Assembly (NCBI RefSeq): GCF_036924515.1
Contig: NZ_JAZHRR010000001.1
Location: 4,559,001-4,623,000, forward strand
Direction: 5' to 3'
Length of the DNA stretch: 64,000 bases
DNA from: Bradyrhizobium sp. AZCC 1610
Lineage (GTDB): Bacteria > Pseudomonadota > Alphaproteobacteria > Rhizobiales > Xanthobacteraceae
Shown here: piece after piece, positions 27,614 through 37,696 of the stretch
Numbering within the stretch: position 1 is the stretch's first letter
Layout of the letters: each line of letters begins with the position of its first letter
Translations under genes and position numbers: made by a program
Notes under the pieces: generated by a model
What the model was told of the DNA's origin: nothing
Database searches by the model: none
Seen by the model: the letters and a program-made list of their open reading frames with translations, nothing else

Positions 27614-28000
27614 TCACTCGCGTTCTTGTGTTGCAACGGGTGGCCAGCCCTGGGGAAGACGATCGAGATTCTTGGGCTGCGCCAACGCCGGTGTCGGACT
27701 GCTTGATTGAGCATCGGCGGAAGTAACGGATGGCGTCTTCTTTGATCCCAGGAAGCGCCGGCGGTTCTCCGCCCAAATCAGACGGCACTCCTGGAGTTCT
27801 GCCAGCTGCTCGGAGGTGACCTTCCGGCAGTGTTCGAGTTTGGCGCCAAGCGGATTGATTGCGCGGGACGCCGACGATCCTGCTGGTGGACTATCACCAT
27901 CACCGCGAAGCTGGATTGTGCAGACCGCGACAACCAGGAGGGGCACGACAGCTGCCGTGACCACAATGATCATGCGCTTGAGTCCACCCCCTCTGCTCAT
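27614..28000 (-). CDS. trbK-alt: Putative entry exclusion protein TrbK-alt
   Basis: A 128-residue protein with one N-terminal membrane helix (MIIVVTAAVVPLLVVAVC) and a conserved ECRLIWAENRRRFLG segment after a CRKVTSEQ stretch, as in TrbK-alt proteins located between trbJ and trbL. It is thought to limit redundant transfer into a cell that already holds the element. It overlaps the trbJ stop by four bases. Confidence 0.85.
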   Translation of the reverse strand: MSRGGGLKRMIIVVTAAVVPLLVVAVCTIQLRGDGDSPPAGSSASRAINPLGAKLEHCRKVTSEQLAELQECRLIWAENRRRFLGSKKTPSVTSADAQSSSPTPALAQPKNLDRLPQGWPPVATQERE

Positions 28001-28734
28001 TGGTGAAACATCCGAACCATCGAAGGCTGATAGCCTCGACCGGGTGCGAGAAAGCGGCGGAGCTGCTCCCTGCCCTGGTCCTGGGCGGCGGTACGCTGGG
28101 CAGTTTCGAGATTTTGCGCACGTCCCTGCGCGGCAACTGCTGCAGTCAAGTCAGCGAGCTGCTGCGCCTGCAGACCAAGGAGCTGATTCCCAGCCTGACT
28201 GGCTTGCAGCGCGCCGGTCGCGCCCTGGCTTGAACTGACGAGGGCCGACATCTCTTTACGGTGGGTATCGAGATTGCCGACCACGGTCGCCTGAAGGCGC
28301 AAGGCATCCTGCAAGCCTGCCACGGAATTCTGCCAGCGTGTTTGCGCATTCGCGATCAGTGCTTGATCTGACTCGCTCGTCGAGACCGGCGCATAGGTCG
28401 TCGAGAACGCGCGATCGATCTGCTTGATATCGTAGGCAATGCGCTGGGCCTGGGTGAGCAGCTCTTGGGTTCGCTGGATCGACCGCTCAAGCTGCTGCAA
28501 AGAGGAATATGGTAGGCTGGCGAGATTCTTGGCCTGGTTGATCAACATCTGCGCCTGGTTGTGCAGCGAGGTGATCTGGTTGTTGATCTGCTGCAGCTCA
28601 CGCGCGGCCGTGAGCACGTTCTGCGCATAGTTGTTGGGATCGAACACGATCAACTGAGCGGAGCTTGGCAAGGCGGTACACGCGATCGCAATGGCGAGCG
28701 CGCTCATTGCTGAAAGGTGACGGCGACGCATCAT
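27997..28734 (-). CDS. trbJ: P-type conjugative transfer protein TrbJ (VirB5-like)
   Basis: The 245-residue protein has a signal peptide (ending ALPSSAQ) followed by FDPNNYAQNVLTAARELQQINNQI and long coiled-coil helices rich in glutamine, the usual TrbJ/VirB5 form. It is a periplasmic or pilus-tip component. The ATG at 28734 overlaps the trbE stop by four bases (ATGA); ATG 28731 is the alternative. Confidence 0.92.
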   Translation of the reverse strand: MMRRRHLSAMSALAIAIACTALPSSAQLIVFDPNNYAQNVLTAARELQQINNQITSLHNQAQMLINQAKNLASLPYSSLQQLERSIQRTQELLTQAQRIAYDIKQIDRAFSTTYAPVSTSESDQALIANAQTRWQNSVAGLQDALRLQATVVGNLDTHRKEMSALVSSSQGATGALQASQAGNQLLGLQAQQLADLTAAVAAQGRAQNLETAQRTAAQDQGREQLRRFLAPGRGYQPSMVRMFHQ

Positions 28735-31172
28735 GACAAACCTTCCTGCTTGACGAGACCGGGAATGAGATCGGCGGCCCAACCCAGTCCACGCGCGGCG
28801 AGCCATCCGGTGACAAAACCGTCGCGGCCATGTTCGGCCAGCACGCGCTCGATCATTGCCTGATCGGACTTTGATGACGCCGCCGTGAAGGCGAGCGCAA
28901 ACTCTTCAAGACCTAACTCGAACAGGCGATTGCCGCGCCGTGACTGGCAGTAGTAGTCGCGTTTGGGCGTGGCGCGCGCGAGGATCTCGATCTGCCGGTC
29001 GTTGAGACCGAAGCGCCGATAGATAGCCGTGATCTGTGGCTCGATTGCGCGCTCGTTCGGGAGGAACAGCCGCGTCGGGCAACTCTCGACGATGGCCGGC
29101 GCAATCGCGGAGCCATCGATATCCGAGAGCGACTGCGTGGCGAAGACGACGCAGGCATTCTTCTTGCGCAGCGTCTTCAGCCATTCGCGGATCTGGCCGG
29201 CAAACCCTCCATTATCGAGCGCGAGCCAACCTTCGTCGATGATGAGCAGTGTCGGCCTCCCGTCGAGCTGCCCCTCAATCCGATGAAAGAGATAGGATAG
29301 GACCGCCGGTGCGGCGCCGGTGCCGATCAACCCCTCGGTTTCAAACACCTGGACTGAACTTGTTCCAAGCCGTTCGGTCTCGGCATCGAGCAAGCGCCCA
29401 AAGGGGCCACCGAGGCAATAGGGTTGAAGCGCCCTTTTCAGGCTCTGGGACTGCAGCAGCACGGACAAACCGGTCAGCGTGCGTTCGCCCGCGGGCGCAG
29501 AAGCCAGCGAAGACAGCGCCGACCAAAGATGCTCCTTGGCTTCTGGCGTCATGTCGATCTTTTCACGGGCGAGAATGGCTGCGATCCATTCCGCGGCCCA
29601 CCCGCGCTCCGCCGCATCGTCGATCATGGCAAGCGGCTGCAACGCGACCGGTTCAGCGGCGCTGTCGGACAGCGCGCCGCCGAGATCGTGCCAATCGCCC
29701 TTCATGGCGAGGGCTGCGGCCCGGATCGAACCGCCGAAGTCGAAGGCAAAGACCTGGGAGGTGGAATAACGACGGAATTGCAGCGCCATCAACGCAAGCA
29801 GCACGGACTTGCCCGCACCGGTCGGACCGACCACCAGCGTGTGCCCGACGTCCCCAACGTGAAGAGAGAATCGGAATGGTGTGGATCCTTCTGTCCGTGC
29901 GAAGAACAACGGCGGCGCGCCCAAATGCCCGTCCCTTACCGGCCCCGCCCAGACCGCGGACAGCGGAACCATATGGGCGATGTTCAGGGTAGAGACCGGC
30001 GGCTGACGAACGTTCGCATAGACGTGGCCAGGCAACGAGCCCAGCCAGGCTTCGACCGCGTTGACGGTTTCGACCATGGAGGTGAAATCGCGTCCTTGAA
30101 TGACCTTTTCGACCAGGCGCAACCGTTCATCCGCGGTGTGCGGATTGTCGTCCCAGACCGTAATGGTGGCAGTGACAAACGCCTCTCCGATGAGATCGGA
30201 GCCGAGTTCCTGCAACGCGGCGTCGGCGTCGAAAGCCTTGTTACTGGCGTCGGTATCGATGAGAGACGAAGCCTCATTGGTCATCACCTCCTTCAGGATT
30301 GCGGCGACGGATTTCCGCTTGGCAAACCATTGCCGCCTGATCCTAGTCAGGAGCTTCGTCGCGTCAGCCTTGTCGAGCATGATCGCCCGAGTGGACCAGC
30401 GATAGGGGAACGCCAGCCGATTGAGATCATCCAGGATCCCCGGCGTGGTCACGGTCGGGAACCCCACAATCGTGAGCACACGCAGATGCGCACTCCCCAG
30501 CATCGGCTCGAGCCCGCCCGTCAGCAGCTGATCGGCCAGCAATGCGTCTAGATACATCGGAATTTCGGGGACGCGGACGCGGTGGCACTTGGTCGAGACG
30601 CAGGCATGCAAATAAGTCAGAGTCTCGCCGTCATCGAGCCACCGGCTCTCCGGCATGAATCCTTCGATCAGTTGCAGTACGCGGTCGGTTCGGTCGACGA
30701 AGCCGCGCAACACTTCGTGGGCGCCGGCAGCTTGCCCGCGCTCCTGTCCTTCATAAAGGAAGCGCTCGGCGCGCGCTGCATCCTCCGCCGGCGGCATATA
30801 CAGGAAGGTGAGGAAATAGGCTGACTCGTAGTGAGCTCCCTCTTCCTCGAACTGAGCTCTGCGCTCGGCATCGACCAGGGCCGACGCCACATCCGGACAG
30901 CTGCTCGGTGGATAGGCGTTCGATGAATACCTCTGCGCTTCCACAAACACAGCCCAGCCGGATCCGAGGCGACGCAAGGCGTTGTTGAGGCGGCCGGCAA
31001 CCGCAACGAGCTCCGCTGGAACGGAGGAATCAAGATCGGGCCCCCGAAAGCGCGCAGTCCTCTGAAACGATCCATCCTTGTTGAGGACGATGCCTTCGTC
31101 GACGAGTGCGGCCCATGGCAGGAAATCCGCAAGACGCGTGGTAGAACGGCGATATTCGCTGAGGTTCATCAT
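28731..31172 (-). CDS. trbE: Conjugal transfer ATPase TrbE (VirB4-like)
   Basis: At 813 residues this is full length for the family. Residues 1-15 carry NLSEYRRSTTRLADFLPW, typical of TrbE. A Walker A motif GPTGAGKS lies around residue 450 (near 29803-29826), and a Walker B LLIIDEGWLALD near residue 640, with CVVFATQSLSDI following. It powers pilus biogenesis and DNA transfer at the inner membrane. The frame is intact, unlike several other genes of this island. Confidence 0.96.
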   Translation of the reverse strand: MMNLSEYRRSTTRLADFLPWAALVDEGIVLNKDGSFQRTARFRGPDLDSSVPAELVAVAGRLNNALRRLGSGWAVFVEAQRYSSNAYPPSSCPDVASALVDAERRAQFEEEGAHYESAYFLTFLYMPPAEDAARAERFLYEGQERGQAAGAHEVLRGFVDRTDRVLQLIEGFMPESRWLDDGETLTYLHACVSTKCHRVRVPEIPMYLDALLADQLLTGGLEPMLGSAHLRVLTIVGFPTVTTPGILDDLNRLAFPYRWSTRAIMLDKADATKLLTRIRRQWFAKRKSVAAILKEVMTNEASSLIDTDASNKAFDADAALQELGSDLIGEAFVTATITVWDDNPHTADERLRLVEKVIQGRDFTSMVETVNAVEAWLGSLPGHVYANVRQPPVSTLNIAHMVPLSAVWAGPVRDGHLGAPPLFFARTEGSTPFRFSLHVGDVGHTLVVGPTGAGKSVLLALMALQFRRYSTSQVFAFDFGGSIRAAALAMKGDWHDLGGALSDSAAEPVALQPLAMIDDAAERGWAAEWIAAILAREKIDMTPEAKEHLWSALSSLASAPAGERTLTGLSVLLQSQSLKRALQPYCLGGPFGRLLDAETERLGTSSVQVFETEGLIGTGAAPAVLSYLFHRIEGQLDGRPTLLIIDEGWLALDNGGFAGQIREWLKTLRKKNACVVFATQSLSDIDGSAIAPAIVESCPTRLFLPNERAIEPQITAIYRRFGLNDRQIEILARATPKRDYYCQSRRGNRLFELGLEEFALAFTAASSKSDQAMIERVLAEHGRDGFVTGWLAARGLGWAADLIPGLVKQEGLS

Positions 31173-31179
31173 TGCCTGC

Positions 31180-31443
31180 TCACACGTTCAGATGGATGGG
31201 GATGCGCAAATGCCGCCTTGCGACCTCGACAAACAGCGGATCGCGCCTGGCGGCCCAAACGGCGACGGCATGGCCGATCGCCCAGAGCAAGAGGCCGGCG
31301 ACCCATAGCCGCAGGCCAAGGCCGAGCGCCGCGGCAACGGTGCCGTTGACGATAGCGACCGCCCGCGGCGCACCACCAAGCAGGATCGGCTCGGTCAGGG
31401 CGCGATGCACCGGTACCGCGAAGCCTTCAACGGGTCCGTCCAT
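31180..31443 (-). CDS. trbD: Conjugal transfer protein TrbD (VirB3-like)
   Basis: An 87-residue protein with two adjacent membrane helices (residues about 27-65) between a VPVHRALTEPILLGGAPRA N-terminus and a LRIPIHLNV C-terminus, the TrbD hallmark. The ATG at 31443 shares one base with the trbC stop (TGATG). It works with TrbE in pilus assembly. Confidence 0.92.
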   Translation of the reverse strand: MDGPVEGFAVPVHRALTEPILLGGAPRAVAIVNGTVAAALGLGLRLWVAGLLLWAIGHAVAVWAARRDPLFVEVARRHLRIPIHLNV

Positions 31444-31766
31444 CAGATGAGCACCCCGCCGCCGAACGAGAAAAACGCCAGGAAGAAGCTCGACGCCGCA
31501 AATGCGATCGACAGACCGAACACGATTTGGATCAGGCGCCGGAAACCGCTGGAGGTGTCGCCGAATGCGAGCGCAAGACCGGTGACGATGATGATGATCA
31601 CGGCCAGGATCTTGGCGACCGGTCCTTCGAGCGATTGCAGGATCTGGTTGAGCGGCTGCTCCCATGGCATGTTGGATCCCGCCGCATATGCCGCGGGAGA
31701 GATCACTAAAGAGCTGAAAGTAGCGGCAGCCGTTTCCACCACGGCTCGCAATGTGATGTCCTTCAC
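31443..31766 (-). CDS. trbC: Conjugal transfer pilin TrbC (VirB2-like)
   Basis: The 107-residue prepilin has a leader ending AAYAAGSNMPWEQPL and two hydrophobic helices (AKILAVIIIIVTGLALAFG and IQIVFGLSIAFAASSFFLAF), as in cyclic P-type pilins. It overlaps trbB by four bases. It is the major subunit of the conjugative pilus. Confidence 0.93.
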   Translation of the reverse strand: MKDITLRAVVETAAATFSSLVISPAAYAAGSNMPWEQPLNQILQSLEGPVAKILAVIIIIVTGLALAFGDTSSGFRRLIQIVFGLSIAFAASSFFLAFFSFGGGVLI

Positions 31767-32731
31767 GATCGGTCTCCTGAGAGTGAGATGAGGTAATCAC
31801 CATCGGACGTCAGGCCCTCGACGCGCGCCAGTTCTGTCAACTGTCGGTCGGTGCCGCGGCCGGAGAGAACGGCGATCACATCGATAGTTTCCGCAATCAG
31901 CGCGCGCGGCACGGTGACGACCGCTTCCTGGATGAGCTGCTCGAGCCGGCGTAGCGCGCCAAGCGCCGTGCCAGCGTGAATGGTGCCGACTCCCCCGGGA
32001 TGGCCGGTGCCCCAAGCCTTGAGGAGATCGAGCGCCTCGGCGCCACGTACCTCACCGATTGGAATCCGGCCGGGACGCAGCCGTAGGGAAGAACGAACAA
32101 GGTCAGACAGTGAGGCAACGCCGTCCTTCGTGCGCAATGCTACGAGGTTTGGCGACTTGCATTGCAACTCCCGGGTATCCTCGATTAGCACCACGCGGTC
32201 GGTCGTCCTGGCGACTTCGGCCAGGAGCGCATTCGTTAAGGTGGTCTTGCCGGTCGAGGTACCGCCCGCCACGAGGATGTTGCGACGCTCACGGACGGCT
32301 TCGCGGAGCATTTCTGCTTGAACTCCGGCCATGATGCCGGCGGCGACGTAATCGTCGAGCGTAAAGACGGCGACCGCCGGCTTGCGGATTGCGAAGGCTG
32401 GTGCGGTCACCACGGGCGGCAGCAACCCTTCGAATCGCTCTCCCGTCTCGGGCAATTCGGCCGAAACCCGCGGACTTTCCGGATGGACCTCGACGCCGAC
32501 ATGATGGGCAACGAGCCGCACGATGCGTTCGCCGTCGGCTGCGGCGAGACGTTCGCCGGTATCTGCGAGGCCTCCTGACAATCGATCGACCCAAAGCCGG
32601 CCATCAGGATTGAGCATCACCTCGATGACTATGGGGTCTTCGAGCCAGGACGCTATCGCGGGTCCGAGCGCGGTACGCAACATGCGTGCACCACGCGATA
32701 TCGCCTCGGATTGGAAAGAATGAACTGCCAC
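31763..32731 (-). CDS. trbB: P-type conjugative transfer ATPase TrbB (VirB11-like)
   Basis: The 322-residue VirB11-type ATPase has a Walker A GGTSTGKT near residue 155, an Asp box [10 protein letters not shown], the Walker B-like region [13 protein letters not shown], and the His box [15 protein letters not shown] prefer the GTG at 32731, which has GGGAG six bases upstream; a TTG at 32743 in the same frame is possible. First gene of the overlapping trb operon after copG. Confidence 0.94.
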   Translation of the reverse strand: MAVHSFQSEAISRGARMLRTALGPAIASWLEDPIVIEVMLNPDGRLWVDRLSGGLADTGERLAAADGERIVRLVAHHVGVEVHPESPRVSAELPETGERFEGLLPPVVTAPAFAIRKPAVAVFTLDDYVAAGIMAGVQAEMLREAVRERRNILVAGGTSTGKTTLTNALLAEVARTTDRVVLIEDTRELQCKSPNLVALRTKDGVASLSDLVRSSLRLRPGRIPIGEVRGAEALDLLKAWGTGHPGGVGTIHAGTALGALRRLEQLIQEAVVTVPRALIAETIDVIAVLSGRGTDRQLTELARVEGLTSDGDYLISLSGDRS

Positions 32732-32863
32732 CTTCGCTCCCAAGACGCCGAGTGCGAAAATGGCTCAGCGACGGGATTAGTAGAAAAGGCAGGTCGTGCA
32801 TCCGCGCAACAAGATCAGATCGGGCAGCGTGCCGTGGCGTAGCAAAAGAAAGGGCCTGCGAAA

Positions 32864-33298
32864 TCACTCTTGAGCAATGATTGACGACGTCTTGGCCGGC
32901 TCGACGTCGAGCGAGACCTCCTGAGCGAGGGTCTGGCCTCTGGCTAGCCGGCGCCCGAGTGCCTCGACAAAGCCCTCATATCGTTCCCGGCCCTTGGCCT
33001 TTGCGGCGGGTTGCGCCGTGTCGGGCAGCGGCAGCGTTGCCGTCAGCCAGAATCGTACGAACAAGGCCAGGGCCTCATTCGAGATCGTGATGTGACGCTC
33101 GAGCCGCTCGACCTGCCTGGTCAATCGATCAAGGCGACGGCCGAGTGCGGCCTCCATCCGCTCGGAATTGTCCGGCGACAGGAATGAGGCCAGTGCGGTT
33201 TCGACGACAAGTGCTTGGGGCACCCGCTTGCGGCTTGCATGATCGGCGAGCCTGACCGCAAGGTCCGGAGGCAAGCGAAACGTATGTTTTGTCCGCAC
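32864..33298 (-). CDS. CopG/RHH family DNA-binding protein of the Trb cluster
   Basis: A 144-residue protein with an N-terminal ribbon-helix-helix (RTKHTFRLPPDLAVRLADHASRKRVPQALVVETALASFLSP) and a central helical segment LDRLTRQVERLERH. It starts at a GTG. Its place between traG and trbB is standard for this element type, where it probably regulates transfer genes. The gap to trbB (132 bases) would hold the trb promoter. Confidence 0.85.
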   Translation of the reverse strand: MRTKHTFRLPPDLAVRLADHASRKRVPQALVVETALASFLSPDNSERMEAALGRRLDRLTRQVERLERHITISNEALALFVRFWLTATLPLPDTAQPAAKAKGRERYEGFVEALGRRLARGQTLAQEVSLDVEPAKTSSIIAQE

Positions 33299-33309
33299 AA
33301 TCTTACCCC

Positions 33310-35313
33310 CTAGGGCTCGAGACCATCGCCCGGGTCCAGCGCGGCTTGGCGCGCCAGCCCAACGCCATTCTTGCGCATCGCGCGAGCCCGCACCGTGTCA
33401 CCGTCGTCCTCGTCTTCCATAAAGTCGAACTCAGGCGGAGGCTTCAAAACGTCTGGTGCGATATCGTCATGCTTGGGAAGCTCCGGCTCGCGACGAATGC
33501 CGGAATTTGCGGGATCATCGAACGATCGTTGGGTGTCCGACAGGAGTTCTGGCTTGCCAGCATTGCTATTCGGTGAGTTTAGCAACCGGCTCCAATCATC
33601 CGGCGGAGCGCCGACCTCGCGGTCGCGGGTGGATGATTCCGGCGGCGGCAGCACACGCTCAGCGAGGCGTTGATCCTCAAAATACCTCGCCTTTTTGGCG
33701 CGGATTGGAGGCGCCCCCGAAACCAGCACCAACTGATCGTCAGGTGGAAGTTGCATCACCTCGCCCGGCGTGAGCAAAGGCCGCGCCGTCTCCTGCCGAG
33801 AAACCATGAGATGGCCGAGCCAGGGGCTTAGCCTGTGACCAGCATAGTTCTTCATTGCCCGCAGTTCCGTGGCAGTCCCAAGCGCGTCCGAAATCCGTTT
33901 GGCGGTGCGCTCGTCATTGGTCGCAAAGCAAACGCGCACATGACAGTTGTCGAGGATAGCGTTGTTTGGCCCATAGGCCTTCTCGATCTGATTGAGAGAT
34001 TGGGCGATGAGAAAGCTCTTGAGTCCATAGCCAGCCATGAAGGCAAGCGCGGACTCGAAGAAGTCAAGCCTTCCAAGCGCCGGAAACTCATCGAGCATGA
34101 ACAGCAGCCGATGCCTGCGGCCCTTGGCATGGAGGTCTTCAGTGAGACGGCGACCGATCTGATTTAGCACAAGCCGCACCAAGGGCTTGGTGCGACTGAT
34201 GTCTGACGGCGGTACAACGAGATAGAGCGTCGTCGGCCGGTCATCCTCTATGAGATCGCGGATTCGCCAATCGCAGCGGCGTGTTACCTGGGCAACGACG
34301 GGGTCGCGATAGAGACCGAGGAACGACATCGCCGTCGATAGTACGCCTGATCGCTCGTTCTCGCTCTTGTTCAACAACTCCCTAGCCGCAGAAGCGATCA
34401 CCGGATGTGTCCCGGCTTCGCCAAGGTGCCGCGTAGTCATCATCGCGCGAAGCGTTGTTTCGATCGGACGCTTCGGATCGGACAGAAAGCTCGCGACGCC
34501 CGCAAGGGTCTTGTCCTTTTCCACATACAGAACGTGAAGGATAGCTCCGACCAGCAAGGCGTGGCTGGTCTTCTCCCAGTGATTGCGCCGTTCAAGCGAC
34601 CCTTCCGGGTCAACCAGCACATCAGCGACATTCTGGACGTCGCGAACCTCCCATTCCCCTCGCCTCACCTCCAAAAGAGGATTGTAGGCCGCGCTCTCAG
34701 AATTGGTTGGATCAAACAACAGCACCCGGCCGTGCCGGGCCCGAAAGCCTGAGGTCAGGGTCCAGTTTTCACCCTTGATGTCATGGACAATGCAGCTTCC
34801 TGGCCAAGTCAGGAGTGTAGGCACAACGAGTCCGACGCCCTTCCCTGATCGGGTCGGCGCGAAGCACAGCACATGCTCCGGTCCATCGTGCCGCAGATAA
34901 CGTCCCTCGAAACGCCCGAGGATCACTCCGTCCGGCCCGACGAAGCCAGCGCGTCGAATCTCAGGTCCCTTCGCCCAACGCGCGGAACCGTATGTCGCGG
35001 CCGTCTTCGCCTCACGAGCCCGCCACACCGACATCGCAAATGCGACCACTATGGAAATGATCCCGCCCGATGCCGCAACGCATGCTCCTTCGACGAACAC
35101 GTCAGGTGCATAGGCATCGAAGGCAAACCACCACCAAAGGAAGGACGGAGGAAAATAGACGGGAACACCGTGCGCGAGCTCAAACCAGGGTTCGCCGAGT
35201 TGGGGCTGATAGCCGAGCCGCCACGCGGTCCACTGCGTCGCGGCCCACATCGTGATCAGCACGATGACGAAGACGACGAGAATCTGGTCCCAGAGAATTT
35301 TGGTGGCAGACAT
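33310..35313 (-). CDS. traG: Conjugal transfer coupling protein TraG (VirD4-like ATPase)
   Basis: The 667-residue type IV coupling protein has N-terminal membrane helices (residues 10-95), a Walker A APTRSGKG near residue 150, a Walker B LLFMLDEFPALG near residue 400 and KSFLIAQSLNQIEKAYG. It delivers the relaxase-DNA complex to the channel. The ATG at 35313 is chosen; a GTG 36 bases upstream is in frame. The gene is intact although its partner relaxase is frameshifted. Confidence 0.94.
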   Translation of the reverse strand: MSATKILWDQILVVFVIVLITMWAATQWTAWRLGYQPQLGEPWFELAHGVPVYFPPSFLWWWFAFDAYAPDVFVEGACVAASGGIISIVVAFAMSVWRAREAKTAATYGSARWAKGPEIRRAGFVGPDGVILGRFEGRYLRHDGPEHVLCFAPTRSGKGVGLVVPTLLTWPGSCIVHDIKGENWTLTSGFRARHGRVLLFDPTNSESAAYNPLLEVRRGEWEVRDVQNVADVLVDPEGSLERRNHWEKTSHALLVGAILHVLYVEKDKTLAGVASFLSDPKRPIETTLRAMMTTRHLGEAGTHPVIASAARELLNKSENERSGVLSTAMSFLGLYRDPVVAQVTRRCDWRIRDLIEDDRPTTLYLVVPPSDISRTKPLVRLVLNQIGRRLTEDLHAKGRRHRLLFMLDEFPALGRLDFFESALAFMAGYGLKSFLIAQSLNQIEKAYGPNNAILDNCHVRVCFATNDERTAKRISDALGTATELRAMKNYAGHRLSPWLGHLMVSRQETARPLLTPGEVMQLPPDDQLVLVSGAPPIRAKKARYFEDQRLAERVLPPPESSTRDREVGAPPDDWSRLLNSPNSNAGKPELLSDTQRSFDDPANSGIRREPELPKHDDIAPDVLKPPPEFDFMEDEDDGDTVRARAMRKNGVGLARQAALDPGDGLEP

Positions 35314-35542
35314 GGGCACCAGCAGATCAAACGATCCCGCCCCCCACACACAAGCCTTTTGGAATGGTCAGCGCATTCCCGAGCATCCCGGCGAACAAAT
35401 CGGCTAGTCTACCCCGACCGAAAGCATCCTCCAAAGAGCTCGCTCATCTGAAATTCGGGCCGTCATAGCCTCGTCAAGCATGGCCAGCCCTGACGCGCCT
35501 TGAGAGCACATCGCAACTGCTATGCGCCGCATGGTATCGCCA

Positions 35543-36811
35543 TCACCTGCGCAAGCGTGGCAAGATCCAAGGTAAAGCAAACCAGATGCCCGCTGCGAAC
35601 TGGAGGCCGACATTGACGGCAAACGCCGTCTTGTAGGCTACCTCAGGGTAGTGCCCCTCTATAGGGGTCCAGAGCTGAACCACCATGCCAGTCATATACT
35701 GCGCGAAAAACGCACCACCGATGTGGAGCACGTTCAGCGCCGCGTTGGCCCTTCCAGCAATTTCCTTGGGAAAATACTCGGCCAGGATCGCATAACTGAG
35801 AACGGTCGCAGTACCGACCGCCGCGACGACGGCCCATGGAAGATACGATGGAATGGGCAACCGGAAGATCAGCGTCAGTTGAGCCACAATGAATACCATA
35901 GCGACGAGGCCCAATGGCACCCTCGGTCCGATACCGCGCCGGCCCAACCAATCGACCGCGATACCCAATAGAAGCGCGCCCACACCCAATGCGATTGCCA
36001 TGACGAACAAATGCCGGAGCAATCCGGTCCGGTCGAGCCCTTCGACATCGCTGAGCCATGGCGCCACCCATAGTCCCTGCAACGCCCAAGCGGTTCCGAT
36101 ACAGGTCGCCGAAAGCGGAGCCAAGCGCCAAAAGCGCGGGTCGGCGTAAACCGTCGTTATACTGTTGGCGGTCGCACCGCTTGCAGCCGGCGCCTCAGGC
36201 ACGACGACGTAGACGATAAGAGCGCATCCAGCCGACGCCACTGCGAGCAGCTCAAACAACCCTCGCCAACCGATCGAATCTATTAGGTTTGCGGCGGGCA
36301 GCGTTGCGGTCAGGGCGCCCAAGGCCCCCAACATGATCATTAGGCCGTTGAGCAGCGGGATACGTTCGCTGGGAAACCAGAGAACGAGAGCCTTCAAGCC
36401 AGCCGTCAATGCCGCCGCGACGCCTAGACCGATCAGCGCCCGGCCGCCGAGCAGCAGGAAATAATCGTTCGAGAAAGCAAATAACGCCGCGCCCAGCGCT
36501 GCGGCGACCAACACAGCGCACTGGATTCGTCTCGGGCCGTATCGATCTAATAAGATGGCGATCGGAATCTGAGCAGCCGCGAAAGTCAGGAAGTACACCG
36601 ACGTCAGCAGGCCAAGATCGCCGGCGCCGAGGCCAAATTCCGACGCAAGCGAGTTCGCGATCGTCGCATTGATAGTCCGGAACAGAAACGCGAGGTAATA
36701 GGCGGCAACGAACGGCAGGAACACGCACAGAATAAGACGCCAATTTGCTGTCAGGTTTCCAGTAGGTCGGCGTGAACTCGTGTCCTGAGATGGTCCAGAT
36801 CGTCGCAACAA
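35543..36811 (-). CDS. MFS transporter
   Basis: A 422-residue protein with 12 hydrophobic helices. The MFS loop 2-3 motif is visible as LLDRYGPRRIQ, and its second-half counterpart as AVDWLGRRGIGPRV. The start appears to be TTG 36811 with no clear ribosome binding site; no later ATG keeps helix 1. It lies between traG and a second CopG gene, where related islands often carry cargo, so it looks like accessory DNA. Substrate unknown. A 230-base stretch between it and traG contains nothing I can support. Confidence 0.85.
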   Translation of the reverse strand: MLRRSGPSQDTSSRRPTGNLTANWRLILCVFLPFVAAYYLAFLFRTINATIANSLASEFGLGAGDLGLLTSVYFLTFAAAQIPIAILLDRYGPRRIQCAVLVAAALGAALFAFSNDYFLLLGGRALIGLGVAAALTAGLKALVLWFPSERIPLLNGLMIMLGALGALTATLPAANLIDSIGWRGLFELLAVASAGCALIVYVVVPEAPAASGATANSITTVYADPRFWRLAPLSATCIGTAWALQGLWVAPWLSDVEGLDRTGLLRHLFVMAIALGVGALLLGIAVDWLGRRGIGPRVPLGLVAMVFIVAQLTLIFRLPIPSYLPWAVVAAVGTATVLSYAILAEYFPKEIAGRANAALNVLHIGGAFFAQYMTGMVVQLWTPIEGHYPEVAYKTAFAVNVGLQFAAGIWFALPWILPRLRR

Positions 36812-36854
36812 ATCGCTGGAATTTGCGCGAGCGATTTCCCACGTCGCGGCGACC

Positions 36855-37433
36855 TTAGTGCAGAGGTATCCCCGCCTTGCCTGGAAAGTTGATCAAGCTG
36901 CCGCCCTCCCGAACAGCAGCGGGGTTGTGTGTGTCACTGCCAAGCTGATTTGACGCGTGGACATCTGGCTCTTGAGCTGGGGAGTACGCCGCTGGCATCC
37001 CCTCCCCGACGCTAGCCTGAGTATCCCGTTTCGTCGTACCAATCCGATCTATCGTTTCCTGCATGAGCGATGTTCCCAAATGAACGCGTCGCTCGACTTG
37101 TGCGGCAAATTCGTCAAAGCGTTCCGCCCCTAGCATGCAGGCAGTGCGCAGAGCGGCGGCTGGCAGCGGTGGCGTCACTGCAAGGTGGTATCGGGCCTGA
37201 AGCGCGACAGTCTCGTTTACGATTCTAAGATCGCGATCGAGTTGCTCGAGTTGGCGGCCCAAAAGGGTAAGGCGATGGTCGACCGAGAGGTTATCAGTGT
37301 CGTCGTCAGCACGGAGGAACTGAGCGAGCGCGGCCTCAACAAGCGCTGATTTGCTGGCACCGGGACGCTTGGCCGCCGCCGTCAGCCGTGCGGCCATTTG
37401 TTCAGAGAGGTAGACGCCAATCCTGGGCTTCAT
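36855..37433 (-). CDS. Second CopG/RHH family protein
   Basis: A 192-residue protein with an N-terminal ribbon-helix-helix (KPRIGVYLSEQMAARLTAAAKRPGASKSALVEAALAQFL) and LGRQLEQLDRDLRIVNETVAL in the middle, which parallels the CopG protein next to trbB. It may bind near the transfer origin or control the relaxase gene. The C-terminal 60 residues are low in recognisable structure. The start ATG is at 37433. Confidence 0.78.
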   Translation of the reverse strand: MKPRIGVYLSEQMAARLTAAAKRPGASKSALVEAALAQFLRADDDTDNLSVDHRLTLLGRQLEQLDRDLRIVNETVALQARYHLAVTPPLPAAALRTACMLGAERFDEFAAQVERRVHLGTSLMQETIDRIGTTKRDTQASVGEGMPAAYSPAQEPDVHASNQLGSDTHNPAAVREGGSLINFPGKAGIPLH

Positions 37434-37696
37434 GCTTGGACCTTGTTTGAAACGCTATTGAACTGTGCTTGCGGCGCGCACCTTGGGATCGGAAATTCGG
37501 CAACTGCCGAAAGTACCTCGACCGCCAGGAACGTGACCTACAAAAGGCGCTACGCCCGTCGCCGGGCAATCTCTCAATTGCTGTCGTCGCATGTTCGGAT
37601 AGATCCGGGTACAGAAACTGACTCAGGCTTGTGAGTGCCTTGGAGTAGCGGCACCACGCAGAGTTCGCACGCCGAAATGCGCGGCGCGTCCGGCGA

